Shown: one piece after another, positions 7,259-15,140 of the stretch
How positions within the stretch are numbered: the stretch's first letter is position 1
How the letters are laid out: each line of letters starts with the position of its first letter
Assembly: GCA_051891855.1 (NCBI GenBank)
Contig: JBJFFP010000035.1
Span: 1 to 48,976 of the forward strand
Direction of reading: 5' to 3'
DNA from: SFDP01 sp051891855
GTDB lineage: Bacteria > Bacillota > Clostridia > Lachnospirales > Lachnospiraceae
Length of the DNA: 48,976 nucleotides
Position numbers and translations under genes: made by a program
Notes under the pieces: generated by a model
What the model was told of the DNA's origin: nothing
The model's input: the letters and a program-made list of their open reading frames with translations, nothing else
Databases searched by the model: none

Positions 7259-7384
7259 GCTTCAAGGCAGAGCATTTCCGAGGTCGCATTTTCCTGCGGT
7301 TTCCAGGATATGAGCTATTTTTCAAAAGTATTCAAGGCATATTATTCAATGACTCCAACTGCGTACAAAGTAAAATTTATGTAA
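7259..7384 (+). pseudogene. C-terminal end of an AraC-family regulator
   Basis: In the frame ending at TAA 7382-7384 the peptide SISEVAFSCGFQDMSYFSKV is followed by FKAYYSMTPTAYK. This is the second HTH of the AraC/XylS DNA-binding domain with its usual P-x-x-Y-K ending. Nothing upstream in this frame resembles the rest of the domain; the preceding bases are hairpins and repeats. The likely story is that the mobile element inserted in, or recombined into, an araC-type gene. The exact junction is somewhere before 7271. Confidence 0.75.
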
Positions 7385-7489
7385 CTTTTCGCAAGAAGAA
7401 GAAAATGTGAGTAAGCTGCTCATAAAGTTCTGATGTAGAGTTGCAAAGGAAAAAGTTACGATACAACAGCTGCATTTCATAAAAAACAC

Positions 7490-7518
7490 TTGACTTTATT
7501 GGTTTAAAGTTATATAGT
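7490..7518 (+). promoter_or_regulatory. SigA-type promoter of the ABC transporter operon
   Basis: TTGACT (7490-7495), a 17-base spacer, and TATAGT (7513-7518). Transcription would begin near 7525 and reach the lipoprotein gene at 7578 after about 50 bases. No T-box or other riboswitch fits in so short a leader. Confidence 0.7.
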
Positions 7519-7577
7519 GAAAAAGCCATAATTATACAAAAAAATGCGGATTATGGCATAAGGGAGGAAAATACAAT

Positions 7578-8624
7578 ATGAAGATCAAAAAAACAGCAGC
7601 CCTTTTAATGGCAGCAATCTTAACTTTATCCGTGACAGCCTGCGGCAGTAAGCAAAATACCACGGCTGACACAACGACTGATGCCAATACCCCGGCAGCG
7701 GCAGAGACCACAGAGGGTAATGGTGAAACAACGGCGGCAGAGGGACAGGTATATAACGTAGGCATCTGCCAGCTGGTACAGCATGAAGCACTGGATGCAG
7801 CTACCCAGGGCTTTAAGGATGCATTGGTAGAGATTTTAGGTGAATCCGTAGTATTTGATGAGCAGAACGCTTCCAACGATCCGGCTACCTGTGCCACGAT
7901 TGTAAATCAGTTCGTGGCTAACAAGGTGGATTTGATTATGGCCAATGCTACTCCGGCTTTACAGGCAGCAGTAGCTTCTACGGCAGATATTCCCATTGTA
8001 GCGACTTCCATTACCGATTATGCTACGGCATTGGACATCAGTGATTGGGCAGGAACCACAGGAATCAACGTTACGGGTACAGCCGACCTGGCTCCTCTGG
8101 CCGATCAGGCAGCTATGATTAAGGAGCTTGTGCCGGATGCGAAAAAGGTAGGTATCCTTTATTGCTCCGCAGAGCCCAACTCTAAATACCAGTCAGGTGT
8201 GGTGACCGCTGAGCTGGAGGCTATGGGGCTTGAAGTAGAAGAATTTACTTTTGCTGACTCCAATGACGTTATGCTGGTTGCCCAGACAGCAGCAAATAAC
8301 AGCGATGTGATCTATATCCCTACAGATAATACGGCAGCCTCCAATGTGGAGATTATCAACAGCGTGGCAGAGCCTGCCGGTATTCCCATTATTGCCGGTG
8401 AAGAAGGTATTTGTAAGGGCTGTGGTATTGCCACCCTGTCTATTGACTACTACAGCATTGGATACAGAGCCGGGGAAATGGCAGCCGATATTCTGGTAAA
8501 TGGTGCTGACCCTGCTTCTATGGAAATCGATTTTGCAACAGAGCTGACCAAAAAGGCTATGGTAAGCCGTTGTGAAACCCTGGGAATTACCGTTCCCGGT
8601 GAATATGAGGCAATTGCAGAATAA
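7578..8624 (+). CDS. ABC transporter substrate-binding lipoprotein (PF04392-type)
   Basis: A 348-residue extracytoplasmic binding protein. It has a lipoprotein signal peptide with lipobox SVTAC (Cys near residue 22), a low-complexity Thr/Ala/Glu linker, then a two-lobed periplasmic-binding-protein fold starting YNVGICQLVQHEALDAATQG and including KKVGILYCSAEPNSKYQ and GYRAGEMAADIL. This matches the ABC_sub_bind family (TrpX-like), members of which bind aromatic amino acids or other small solutes; the ligand cannot be read from the sequence. AGGGAGG precedes the ATG. The permease and ATPase genes follow, with an intercistronic hairpin that may favour higher expression of this first gene. Confidence 0.85.
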   Translation: MKIKKTAALLMAAILTLSVTACGSKQNTTADTTTDANTPAAAETTEGNGETTAAEGQVYNVGICQLVQHEALDAATQGFKDALVEILGESVVFDEQNASNDPATCATIVNQFVANKVDLIMANATPALQAAVASTADIPIVATSITDYATALDISDWAGTTGINVTGTADLAPLADQAAMIKELVPDAKKVGILYCSAEPNSKYQSGVVTAELEAMGLEVEEFTFADSNDVMLVAQTAANNSDVIYIPTDNTAASNVEIINSVAEPAGIPIIAGEEGICKGCGIATLSIDYYSIGYRAGEMAADILVNGADPASMEIDFATELTKKAMVSRCETLGITVPGEYEAIAE

Positions 8625-8661
8625 ATTTAGTTGACCTTAAGCACAAAATATGACAGAATGA

Positions 8662-8695
8662 AATAGCATCCGGTGTTTTTACATCGGATGCTATT
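8662..8695 (+). promoter_or_regulatory. Intercistronic hairpin between binding protein and permease genes
   Basis: AATAGCATCCG (8662-8672) pairs perfectly over 11 bp with CGGATGCTATT (8685-8695) around a 12-base loop. No T tract follows, so it is more likely an RNA-stabilising or partial attenuation element than a full terminator. Such hairpins commonly let the binding protein be made in excess over the membrane parts. Confidence 0.65.
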
Positions 8696-8753
8696 GATGT
8701 AATATGGGCCGTTTATCGGCATACCAGAAAATACGAGAAGGGAAAAGAAAAGA

Positions 8754-9668
8754 ATGAGTGGATTTTTGAATGCTTTGCCCGGTGCCGCGGCTCAGGGAAT
8801 AATTTGGGGAATTATGGCTATCGGGGTTTATATTACCTATAAGATTCTGGATATAGCCGATTTAACCGTAGACGGCAGCTTCGGTACGGGAGGTGCGGTT
8901 CTGGTCATGTGTATGACCGGCGGAATGGGGATTCCCCTGTCCATGCTTCTTGCCTTTGCGGCAGGCTGCCTTACCGGACTGGTTACCGGAATTTTACATA
9001 CCAAATTCGGGATTCCGGCCATCCTTGCAGGTATTCTGACCCAGCTGGGACTGTATTCCGTTAATCTGAGAATTTTAGGTGGGGCCAATCTGGCTTTATC
9101 CAATCGAAAATATAAGCTTTTGGTAAACTTGATGGATGTCTATCCCTCACTGGTTATCTGTATTATTTTTGCCCTGGTGATTATCGCCGTTTTGTACTGG
9201 TTTTTCGGTACCGAGCTGGGGCACTCCCTGAGAGCTACCGGCTGTAATGCGGCAATGGCACGGGCAAACGGAATCAATACCGGCAGGAATCAGGTCATCG
9301 CCATTATTCTTTCCAATGGTCTTGTGGCCCTTTCCGGAGCGCTGACTGCTCAATGGAATGGAAATGCTGATGTGAGCATGGGACGGGGGGCAATCGTAAT
9401 CGGTCTGGCTGCAGTAATCATCGGGGAGGTTATTTTTGGGAAGATCTTCAAGAATTTTGCTCTTAGACTGGTAGGTGTAGTTCTGGGTGGTGTGGTATAT
9501 TACTGGGTAATTACACTGGTACTCAACCTGGGTCTGAATGCCAATGACTTAAAGCTGCTTTCAGCAGCGGTAGTAGCCGTATTTCTTGCTATTCCCTACT
9601 GGAAGAAAAACTGGTCTGAGAATCGAATTAAGCCTGTAAAGGAGGGAGAAGAAAATGCTGGTAATTAA
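8754..9668 (+). CDS. ABC transporter permease (BPD_transp_2 family)
   Basis: A 304-residue integral membrane protein with about eight to nine hydrophobic segments, starting FLNALPGAAAQGIIWGIMAI. It carries the conserved LDIADLTVDGSFGTGGAV-like stretch near residue 32-48 and GHSLRATGCNAAMARANGIN near residue 155, the permease loop that contacts the ATPase in branched-chain-amino-acid-type importers. It should form the channel for the solute delivered by the upstream lipoprotein. The ribosome site is GAGAAGGG before ATG 8754. The 3' end overlaps the ATPase gene by 14 bases. Confidence 0.88.
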   Translation: MSGFLNALPGAAAQGIIWGIMAIGVYITYKILDIADLTVDGSFGTGGAVLVMCMTGGMGIPLSMLLAFAAGCLTGLVTGILHTKFGIPAILAGILTQLGLYSVNLRILGGANLALSNRKYKLLVNLMDVYPSLVICIIFALVIIAVLYWFFGTELGHSLRATGCNAAMARANGINTGRNQVIAIILSNGLVALSGALTAQWNGNADVSMGRGAIVIGLAAVIIGEVIFGKIFKNFALRLVGVVLGGVVYYWVITLVLNLGLNANDLKLLSAAVVAVFLAIPYWKKNWSENRIKPVKEGEENAGN

Positions 9669-10452
9669 AAATGTATACAAGACCTTTAATGCAGGTACAA
9701 TTAATGAGAAGAAAGCGCTTCAGAATCTGAATCTGACCTTGAATGACGGAGACTTTGTGACCGTAATCGGAGGAAACGGAGCTGGAAAGTCCACCATGCT
9801 GAATATGATTGCAGGAGTTTATCCCGTAGACAGCGGAAGCATTACCATTAACGGGACTGACGTTACCGGAATGAAAGAGTATGTACGGGCAAAATATCTG
9901 GGAAGAGTCTTCCAGGACCCTATGATGGGGACGGCTGCAGATATGTGGATTGAGGAGAATATGGCCCTAGCACTGAGAAGAGGACAGAGGAGGGGACTTC
10001 GCTGGGCCATTACCGGTAAGGAAAGGGAAGAGTTTAAGGAGCTTTTGAAGGAATTGGAGCTGGGACTGGAAAACCGCCTTTCCACCAAGGTGGGCCTTTT
10101 ATCCGGTGGGCAGCGTCAGGCGCTGACCCTGTTAATGGCAACCATGAAACGTCCTGATTTACTGCTTTTGGATGAGCACACGGCAGCCTTGGATCCGAAA
10201 ACAGCAGCCAGAGTGCTTGAGCTTACGGATAAGCTGATTAAGGAGGAGGGACTTACCGCCCTGATGATTACCCATAATATGAGGGATGCCATACACTATG
10301 GCAACCGTCTGATTATGATGAACGAGGGTCGGATTATTCTGGACATCAGTGGAGAAGAGAAGAAAAAACTGACCGTAGAGGACCTTCTGACTGCCTTCAG
10401 CAGACTGAGCGGCAGTGAATTTGTCAATGACAGAGCCCTTTTATCTAAATAA
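9655..10452 (+). CDS. ABC transporter ATP-binding protein
   Basis: A 265-residue nucleotide-binding domain. Walker A is GGNGAGKST (residues 38-46), the Q-loop lies in GRVFQDP, the signature is LSGGQRQAL, Walker B is LLLLDEHTAALD, and the switch histidine is in MITHNM. The DEHTAALDP form is typical of ATPases paired with this permease family. GGAGGGAGAAG precedes the ATG inside the permease gene, so translation is coupled. It powers the importer formed with the two upstream genes. A strong terminator closes the operon 4 bases after the stop. Confidence 0.92.
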   Translation: MLVIKNVYKTFNAGTINEKKALQNLNLTLNDGDFVTVIGGNGAGKSTMLNMIAGVYPVDSGSITINGTDVTGMKEYVRAKYLGRVFQDPMMGTAADMWIEENMALALRRGQRRGLRWAITGKEREEFKELLKELELGLENRLSTKVGLLSGGQRQALTLLMATMKRPDLLLLDEHTAALDPKTAARVLELTDKLIKEEGLTALMITHNMRDAIHYGNRLIMMNEGRIILDISGEEKKKLTVEDLLTAFSRLSGSEFVNDRALLSK

Positions 10453-10456
10453 AATA

Positions 10457-10500
10457 AGACTGCTGTAAAGGGAAAGCCTGCAGCAGTCTTTTCTTATTTT
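10457..10500 (+). terminator. Rho-independent terminator of the ABC transporter operon
   Basis: AGACTGCTG (10457-10465) pairs with CAGCAGTCT (10481-10489); the 3' side runs into TTTCTTATTTTT. The stem is 9 bp and perfect. Confidence 0.88.
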
Positions 10501-10569
10501 TATAAAAATAAATTGTTTTCTGCTGTTGAAGAATGGGGAAAAGAAATTGATGAACAGGAATAATTATAC

Positions 10570-10598
10570 TTGCATAGCGATAAAATTTAGTGTATAAG
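10570..10598 (+). promoter_or_regulatory. Putative SigA promoter of topA
   Basis: TTGCAT (10570-10575), a 17-base spacer, then TATAAG (10593-10598). It lies about 75 bases before the topA start and after the transporter terminator, so topA probably has its own transcript. Confidence 0.6.
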
Positions 10599-10671
10599 TG
10601 AAAATAGTCCGTTCCGGAAAAGAGGACGGAAAGGAAGAAAATGCTGTATCAAAGCAGAATGCGAGGAAGAA

Positions 10672-12738
10672 ATGGCAAAGTATTTGGTAATCGTGGAATC
10701 CCCGGCAAAGGTAAAGACCATCAAGAAGTTTTTGGGAAGCAATTATGAGGTTATGGCCAGCAACGGCCATGTACGGGATTTGCCCAAAAGCAGTCTGGGA
10801 ATAGATGTGGAACATGACTATGAGCCTAAATATATTACGATTCGCGGAAAGGGCGATATATTGGCGGGACTGCGTAAAGAGGTGAAAAAAGCGGAGAAGA
10901 TTTATCTGGCAACGGACCCTGACCGTGAGGGAGAGGCCATATCCTGGCATTTATATAAGGCATTGAAGCTGGAAGAAAAAAAGGTATATCGAATCACCTT
11001 TAATGAAATTACCAAGACGGCAGTTAAGGAATCCCTGAAGCATGCTAAAGAGATTAATATGAATCTGGTGGATGCCCAACAGGCAAGACGCTGTCTGGAT
11101 CGTATGGTAGGCTATCGGATATCCCCCTTACTGTGGGCAAAGGTAAAACGGGGCTTAAGTGCAGGCAGGGTACAGTCGGTCGCCCTGAGAATTATCTGCG
11201 ACAGAGAGGAAGAAATAAACGCCTTTATTCCAGAGGAGTACTGGACACTTGATGCCGCCCTTCTGGCCAGAGGGGAGAAAAAGCCGGTGACAGCCAGATT
11301 CCAGGGAAGGAAAAAGGAAAAGCTGGAGCTGAAAACGAAAAGCGACGTGGAAAAAATTGAACGGGAGATTCAATCTGCTGAATTTAAAGTAGAAGAGGTG
11401 AAGAAAGGGGAAAGGCATAAAAAGCCGCCGCTGCCCTTTACTACCTCTACGCTGCAGCAGGAAGCCAGTAAGGCTCTGAACTTTTCCACACAAAAGACCA
11501 TGAGACTGGCACAGCAGCTTTACGAGGGCATTGATCTTAAGGGTAACGGCACCGTGGGTCTGATTACCTATCTGCGTACCGATTCTACCCGTATTTCCCA
11601 AGAAGCTGGGCAGCAGGCAAAAGAGTACATCATAAGCCAGTATGGAGAAGCTTATGCAGGAGCAGAAGATGAAGATAAGAAGGAGTCTAAGAAAATTCAG
11701 GATGCTCATGAGGCTATCCGCCCTACAGACATTACCAGAACTCCCGTAGTGGTAAAGGAATCTCTCTCCCGGGATCAATTCAGACTCTATCAGCTGATTT
11801 GGAAGAGATTTCTGGCCAGCCGGATGAGTGCAGCGGTGTATGAGACCGTGGCGGTGAAAATAGGAGCTGCAGATTACCGCTTCAGTCTGTCTGCAGGCAA
11901 AATCAAATTTGAAGGCTTCCGCAGTGTATATACGCAGGAGGAGGAAGAAAAAGAGGAAAGCAATCTTCTCTTAAAGAATCTGGAACAGGGAGATGTCCTG
12001 ACCTTATCGGAGCTGATTCCCAAGCAGCACTTCACCCAGCCGGTGGCTCATTACACGGAAGCCTCTCTGGTCAGTGCCCTTGAGGAGCTGGGAATCGGAC
12101 GTCCCAGTACCTATGCACCCACCATTACCACTATTCTTGCCAGAAGATATGTGGTAAAGGAAAATAAAAATCTCTATGTAACGGAGCTGGGAGAAGTGGT
12201 TAACCAGATGATGAAGGAGGGCTTTCCTTCCATTGTGGACGTCCATTTCACTGCCAATATGGAGATGCTTCTGGATGGCGTAGAAGAAGGAGCAGTCAAC
12301 TGGAAAACCATTATTGAAAATTTTTACCCGGATTTGGAGGAAGCAGTACAGAAGGCGGAAAAGGAACTGGAAGAGGTGGAAATCAAGGAGGAGTATTCAG
12401 GCGAGGACTGCGAGCTTTGCGGTCGGCCCATGTACATCAAATACGGCCCTCATGGCCGGTTCCAGGCCTGCTCGGGCTTTCCGGAGTGCCGAAATACCAA
12501 GCCCTATTATGAAAAAATCGGGGTGCAGTGTCCTAAATGCGGTAAGGATATTGTCCTGAAAAAAACGAAAAAGGGAAGAAGATACTACGGCTGTATTGAC
12601 AATCCTGAATGTGATTTCATGGTTTGGCAGAAGCCCTCCGGACGTATCTGTGAAAAATGCGGCAGTGTTCTTTTGGAAAAAGGGAATAAACTGGTCTGTG
12701 CAAATGAAAATTGTGGAAATATTGTAGACAAAAAATAG
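10672..12738 (+). CDS. topA: DNA topoisomerase I
   Basis: A 688-residue type IA topoisomerase that relaxes negative supercoils. The Toprim domain starts LVIVESPAKVKTIKKFLG with acidic DPDREGEAIS near residue 83. The active-site tyrosine is Y300 in GLITYLRTDSTR. The C-terminus has three Cys4 zinc-ribbon motifs: CELCGRPMY..., CPKCGKDIV... and CEKCGSVLL..., each followed by a second Cys pair. Length and domain order are those of Firmicutes TopA. The ATG at 10672 follows GAGGAAGA. As in Bacillus, topA lies upstream of codY and the fla/che operon. Confidence 0.95.
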   Translation: MAKYLVIVESPAKVKTIKKFLGSNYEVMASNGHVRDLPKSSLGIDVEHDYEPKYITIRGKGDILAGLRKEVKKAEKIYLATDPDREGEAISWHLYKALKLEEKKVYRITFNEITKTAVKESLKHAKEINMNLVDAQQARRCLDRMVGYRISPLLWAKVKRGLSAGRVQSVALRIICDREEEINAFIPEEYWTLDAALLARGEKKPVTARFQGRKKEKLELKTKSDVEKIEREIQSAEFKVEEVKKGERHKKPPLPFTTSTLQQEASKALNFSTQKTMRLAQQLYEGIDLKGNGTVGLITYLRTDSTRISQEAGQQAKEYIISQYGEAYAGAEDEDKKESKKIQDAHEAIRPTDITRTPVVVKESLSRDQFRLYQLIWKRFLASRMSAAVYETVAVKIGAADYRFSLSAGKIKFEGFRSVYTQEEEEKEESNLLLKNLEQGDVLTLSELIPKQHFTQPVAHYTEASLVSALEELGIGRPSTYAPTITTILARRYVVKENKNLYVTELGEVVNQMMKEGFPSIVDVHFTANMEMLLDGVEEGAVNWKTIIENFYPDLEEAVQKAEKELEEVEIKEEYSGEDCELCGRPMYIKYGPHGRFQACSGFPECRNTKPYYEKIGVQCPKCGKDIVLKKTKKGRRYYGCIDNPECDFMVWQKPSGRICEKCGSVLLEKGNKLVCANENCGNIVDKK

Positions 12739-12774
12739 AGTTGCTATTAATTTACAGATAATTTCGCAAAAATA

Positions 12775-12803
12775 TTGCTATTTAACAAATAGTATGCTAT
12801 ACT
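12775..12803 (+). promoter_or_regulatory. SigA promoter of codY with extended -10
   Basis: TTGCTA (12775-12780), a 17-base spacer, and TATACT (12798-12803), with a TG one base before the -10 box. It lies 36 bases after the topA stop, where no terminator is evident, so codY may be read both from topA and from its own promoter. Confidence 0.65.
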
Positions 12804-12844
12804 GTTCCGAAGTAGGCATGAGTTTTGTCTTTGGAGGATGGAAT

Positions 12845-13633
12845 ATGAGCAGTATACAATTATTGGATAAAACCAGAAAGATCGGTGAATTATTGCACAA
12901 TAACAGCTCCAGTAAGGTGGTCTTTAATGATATTTGCAGGGTGATGAAGGATATCCTTGAATCCAATGTGCTGGTCTTGAGCCGTAAGGGGAAGGTTCTG
13001 GGAGTGGATTACAGCACGCAGGTGGAACCGATTCAGGAATTGATCAGTGATAAGGTGGGGGGCTTCGTGGATCCTCTTCTGAATGAAAGGATGTTGGCCG
13101 TCTTATCCACCAAAGAGAACGTAAATTTAGCCACATTGGGCTTTGAATATACAGATTTACAGAAATATACCGCAATCATTGCCCCTATCGAGATTGCCGG
13201 CGAACGCCTGGGAACCCTGTTTTTATACAAGGCCGGCAGGTTTTATGATATTGATGATATTATTCTGTGTGAGTACGGCACTACCGTTGTAGGGCTGGAG
13301 ATGCTCAGGGCGGTGAATGAAGAGAATGCAGAGGAGAATCGTAAGGTGGCAGTGATTCATTCTGCCATCGGAACTCTGTCCTACTCTGAAATGGAAGCGA
13401 TTGTGCATATTTTTGAAGAACTGGACGGAATGGAAGGGATTCTGGTGGCCAGCAAAATTGCTGACCGGGTGGGAATTACCCGTTCGGTTATTGTCAATGC
13501 CCTGCGAAAGTTTGAAAGTGCGGGAGTGATTGAGTCCCGTTCTTCGGGAATGAAGGGAACCTATATCAAGGTGCTGAATGATTCCGTCTATGAAGAAATT
13601 GATAAGCTGAGAGATAAAATTAAAAAGGGATAG
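12845..13633 (+). CDS. codY: GTP-sensing global transcriptional regulator CodY
   Basis: A 262-residue CodY. It starts SSIQLLDKTRKIGELLHN, followed by the GAF-type sensor domain that binds branched-chain amino acids (residues to about 160), and ends with the winged HTH containing ASKIADRVGITRSVIVNALR. When amino acids and GTP are plentiful CodY represses nutrient-stress and often motility genes. The ATG at 12845 is preferred over the upstream frame at 12794 because TTGGAGGATG directly precedes it and CodY homologs begin there. It lies immediately upstream of the flagellar operon, the same position as in Bacillus subtilis, though without the clpQ-clpY and codV genes found there. Confidence 0.95.
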   Translation: MSSIQLLDKTRKIGELLHNNSSSKVVFNDICRVMKDILESNVLVLSRKGKVLGVDYSTQVEPIQELISDKVGGFVDPLLNERMLAVLSTKENVNLATLGFEYTDLQKYTAIIAPIEIAGERLGTLFLYKAGRFYDIDDIILCEYGTTVVGLEMLRAVNEENAEENRKVAVIHSAIGTLSYSEMEAIVHIFEELDGMEGILVASKIADRVGITRSVIVNALRKFESAGVIESRSSGMKGTYIKVLNDSVYEEIDKLRDKIKKG

Positions 13634-13656
13634 GACAAGCCTTTGAATTGGGGTGA

Positions 13657-13707
13657 AGCACCTGTGTCCGGGAGCCTTTAGGCTCGTCTGACAGGGTGCT
13701 TTTTTTG
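13657..13707 (+). terminator. Strong rho-independent terminator after codY
   Basis: AGCACCTGTGTC pairs with the 3' arm GACAGGGTGCT; a nested GAGCC/GGCTC hairpin sits in the loop, and TTTTTTT follows. It separates codY from the flagellar operon. Confidence 0.85.
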
Positions 13708-13794
13708 GGGAAAAAAGAAGCTTTTTATGAAAGAATAGAAAAAGGTTCGCACAAATTTTGTATATTTTTTTTGTAATTTTATGTCAAAAATGGC

Positions 13795-13822
13795 TTGTGT
13801 TTTTGTATAAATAAACTATAAT
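13795..13822 (+). promoter_or_regulatory. Putative SigA promoter of the fla/che operon
   Basis: TTGTGT (13795-13800), a 16-base spacer, and a perfect TATAAT (13817-13822) in a very AT-rich leader. A roughly 60-base untranslated leader precedes flgB at 13890. This is the only good promoter between the codY terminator and flgB and would drive the first flagellar block. I see no convincing CodY box (15-mer AATTTTCWGAAAATT) in the stretch; the best matches have about five mismatches. Confidence 0.6.
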
Positions 13823-13889
13823 AAAAGATAGTGTAAAATTATGTTTTAATGTAGAGTAGTGTTGTCTATATTGAAGAATGGAGGCTAGG

Positions 13890-14279
13890 ATGATACAGTC
13901 GAATGCGTTTGATTACATTAATGTATTGGATAAGGCTGCAGATGCTGCCTGGCTGAGAAATGATGCCATTTCCAATAATATTGCCAATGTGGATACTCCC
14001 GGCTATAAGAGACAGGATGTGAACTTTGAGGTTCAGCTGGAAAGAGCACTCAAGAGCAATCGTTACGATACCATTGATGAGAAGGTGGAGAATATGAACC
14101 TAAGGCGCTTGAACCCGGTTACCTATCGGGATCACTCCAATTTTTCCTATCGCTTGGATGGTAACAATGTGGATATTGATACAGAGAATGTGGAGCTGGC
14201 TTCCAATCAGATTAAATACCAGGGACTGATGGGCAGTATTTCACAGGAATTTGCCAATTTAAAGGCGGTAATGAAGTAG
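13890..14279 (+). CDS. flgB: Flagellar basal-body rod protein FlgB
   Basis: A 129-residue proximal rod protein with the signature NNIANVDTPGYKRQDVNFE near residue 30 and a C-terminal helix ending LKAVMK. It is exported by the flagellar type III system and sits directly on the MS-ring/FliE. The ATG at 13890 is chosen because GGAGG (13880-13884) is correctly spaced; the in-frame ATG at 13878 overlaps that site. The resulting length is that of B. subtilis FlgB. It is the first gene of the fla/che operon. Confidence 0.93.
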   Translation: MIQSNAFDYINVLDKAADAAWLRNDAISNNIANVDTPGYKRQDVNFEVQLERALKSNRYDTIDEKVENMNLRRLNPVTYRDHSNFSYRLDGNNVDIDTENVELASNQIKYQGLMGSISQEFANLKAVMK

Positions 14280-14290
14280 GAGGATAGAGT

Positions 14291-14734
14291 ATGGGAATGT
14301 TTGATTCTTTTGATATTAATGCTACTGGTATGACTGCTCAGCGTTTCCGCATGGACATCATCTCTCAGAACGTTGCCAATGCCAATACGACAAGGACAGC
14401 GGACGGCAGTCCTTATGTGAGAAAGGTGGTTACTTTTGTGGAGAAGGATTCACAGACGCCTTTTCATCATGTGTTGAATACGGCAAGAGATCGCTACTCC
14501 GGCAAAGGAGTGAAGATTAACGGAGTTTATGAGGATACCGAGACAGAGATGAATATGGTTTATGATCCCTCCCATCCCGATGCAGATGAGAATGGGTATG
14601 TGACCTATCCCAATGTCAATATTATTACGGAGATGACCAACCTTATTGATGCCAGCCGAAGCTACGAGGCTAATGCAACAGCGTTTAATGCAAGTAAATC
14701 CATTGCCATGCAGGGACTGAACATTGGAAAATAA
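14291..14734 (+). CDS. flgC: Flagellar basal-body rod protein FlgC
   Basis: A 147-residue rod protein: N-terminal GMFDSFDINATGMTAQRFRM and IISQNVANANTTRT (rod/hook N-motif) and the C-terminal helix MTNLIDASRSYEANATAFNA. Length is normal. It forms the proximal rod with FlgB. AGGAGG precedes the start, 11 bases after flgB. Confidence 0.95.
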   Translation: MGMFDSFDINATGMTAQRFRMDIISQNVANANTTRTADGSPYVRKVVTFVEKDSQTPFHHVLNTARDRYSGKGVKINGVYEDTETEMNMVYDPSHPDADENGYVTYPNVNIITEMTNLIDASRSYEANATAFNASKSIAMQGLNIGK

Positions 14735-14788
14735 AGAACTGACAGAGATAGAAGATAGCAGAATAAACCAATACTAAGGAGAAGACAA

Positions 14789-15124
14789 ATGGATATATCA
14801 TCGCTTTATAACGTCAATTCAGATATGATTAAAAATGTCATTTATACACAGGAGAGCGCGGCAGCCGCCGCTGTTGACTCTACCATTGATTCCGGCAATT
14901 CTTTTTCTTATATTCTTAATTCGGCAATTGATAATATTAATCTTACCAACTCCTATTTATCGGATGCAGAAAATGAAGAGCTGAAGTTTGCTCTGGGTGA
15001 AACCAATAGTACCCACGATCTGATGATTGCCCTGAACAAAGCGTCAACGGCATTGCAGTATACTGTGGCAATCAGGGATAAATTCCTGGAAAGCTACAAA
15101 GAACTGATGAATATGCAGATTTAG
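14789..15124 (+). CDS. fliE: Flagellar hook-basal body protein FliE
   Basis: A 111-residue FliE, the adaptor between the MS-ring and rod. The conserved C-terminal half is present: ETNSTHDLMIALNKAS, LQYTVAIRDKFLESYKEL and terminal MNMQI. The N-terminal third is variable, as usual. AAGGAG precedes the ATG. The 54-base gap from flgC shows no clear signal. Confidence 0.93.
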   Translation: MDISSLYNVNSDMIKNVIYTQESAAAAAVDSTIDSGNSFSYILNSAIDNINLTNSYLSDAENEELKFALGETNSTHDLMIALNKASTALQYTVAIRDKFLESYKELMNMQI

Positions 15125-15140
15125 AAATGGGTAAGAGAAC

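Noticed and set aside
7162..7410. 82-codon plus-strand frame in the repeat/AraC-tail region
   Set aside because: Overlaps hairpins and the AraC remnant in a different frame and has no ribosome site; the AraC frame explains its second half.
7385..7577. T-box riboswitch upstream of the TrpX-like transporter
   Set aside because: Such transporters are sometimes T-box controlled, but the leader after the promoter is only about 50 bases and has no T-box core sequence.
11155..11778. 207-codon open frame on the minus strand opposite topA
   Set aside because: Antisense to topA, no motifs seen.
13708..13890. CodY binding box upstream of flgB
   Set aside because: AT-rich matches to AATTTTCWGAAAATT have about five mismatches each; no better than chance in such sequence.
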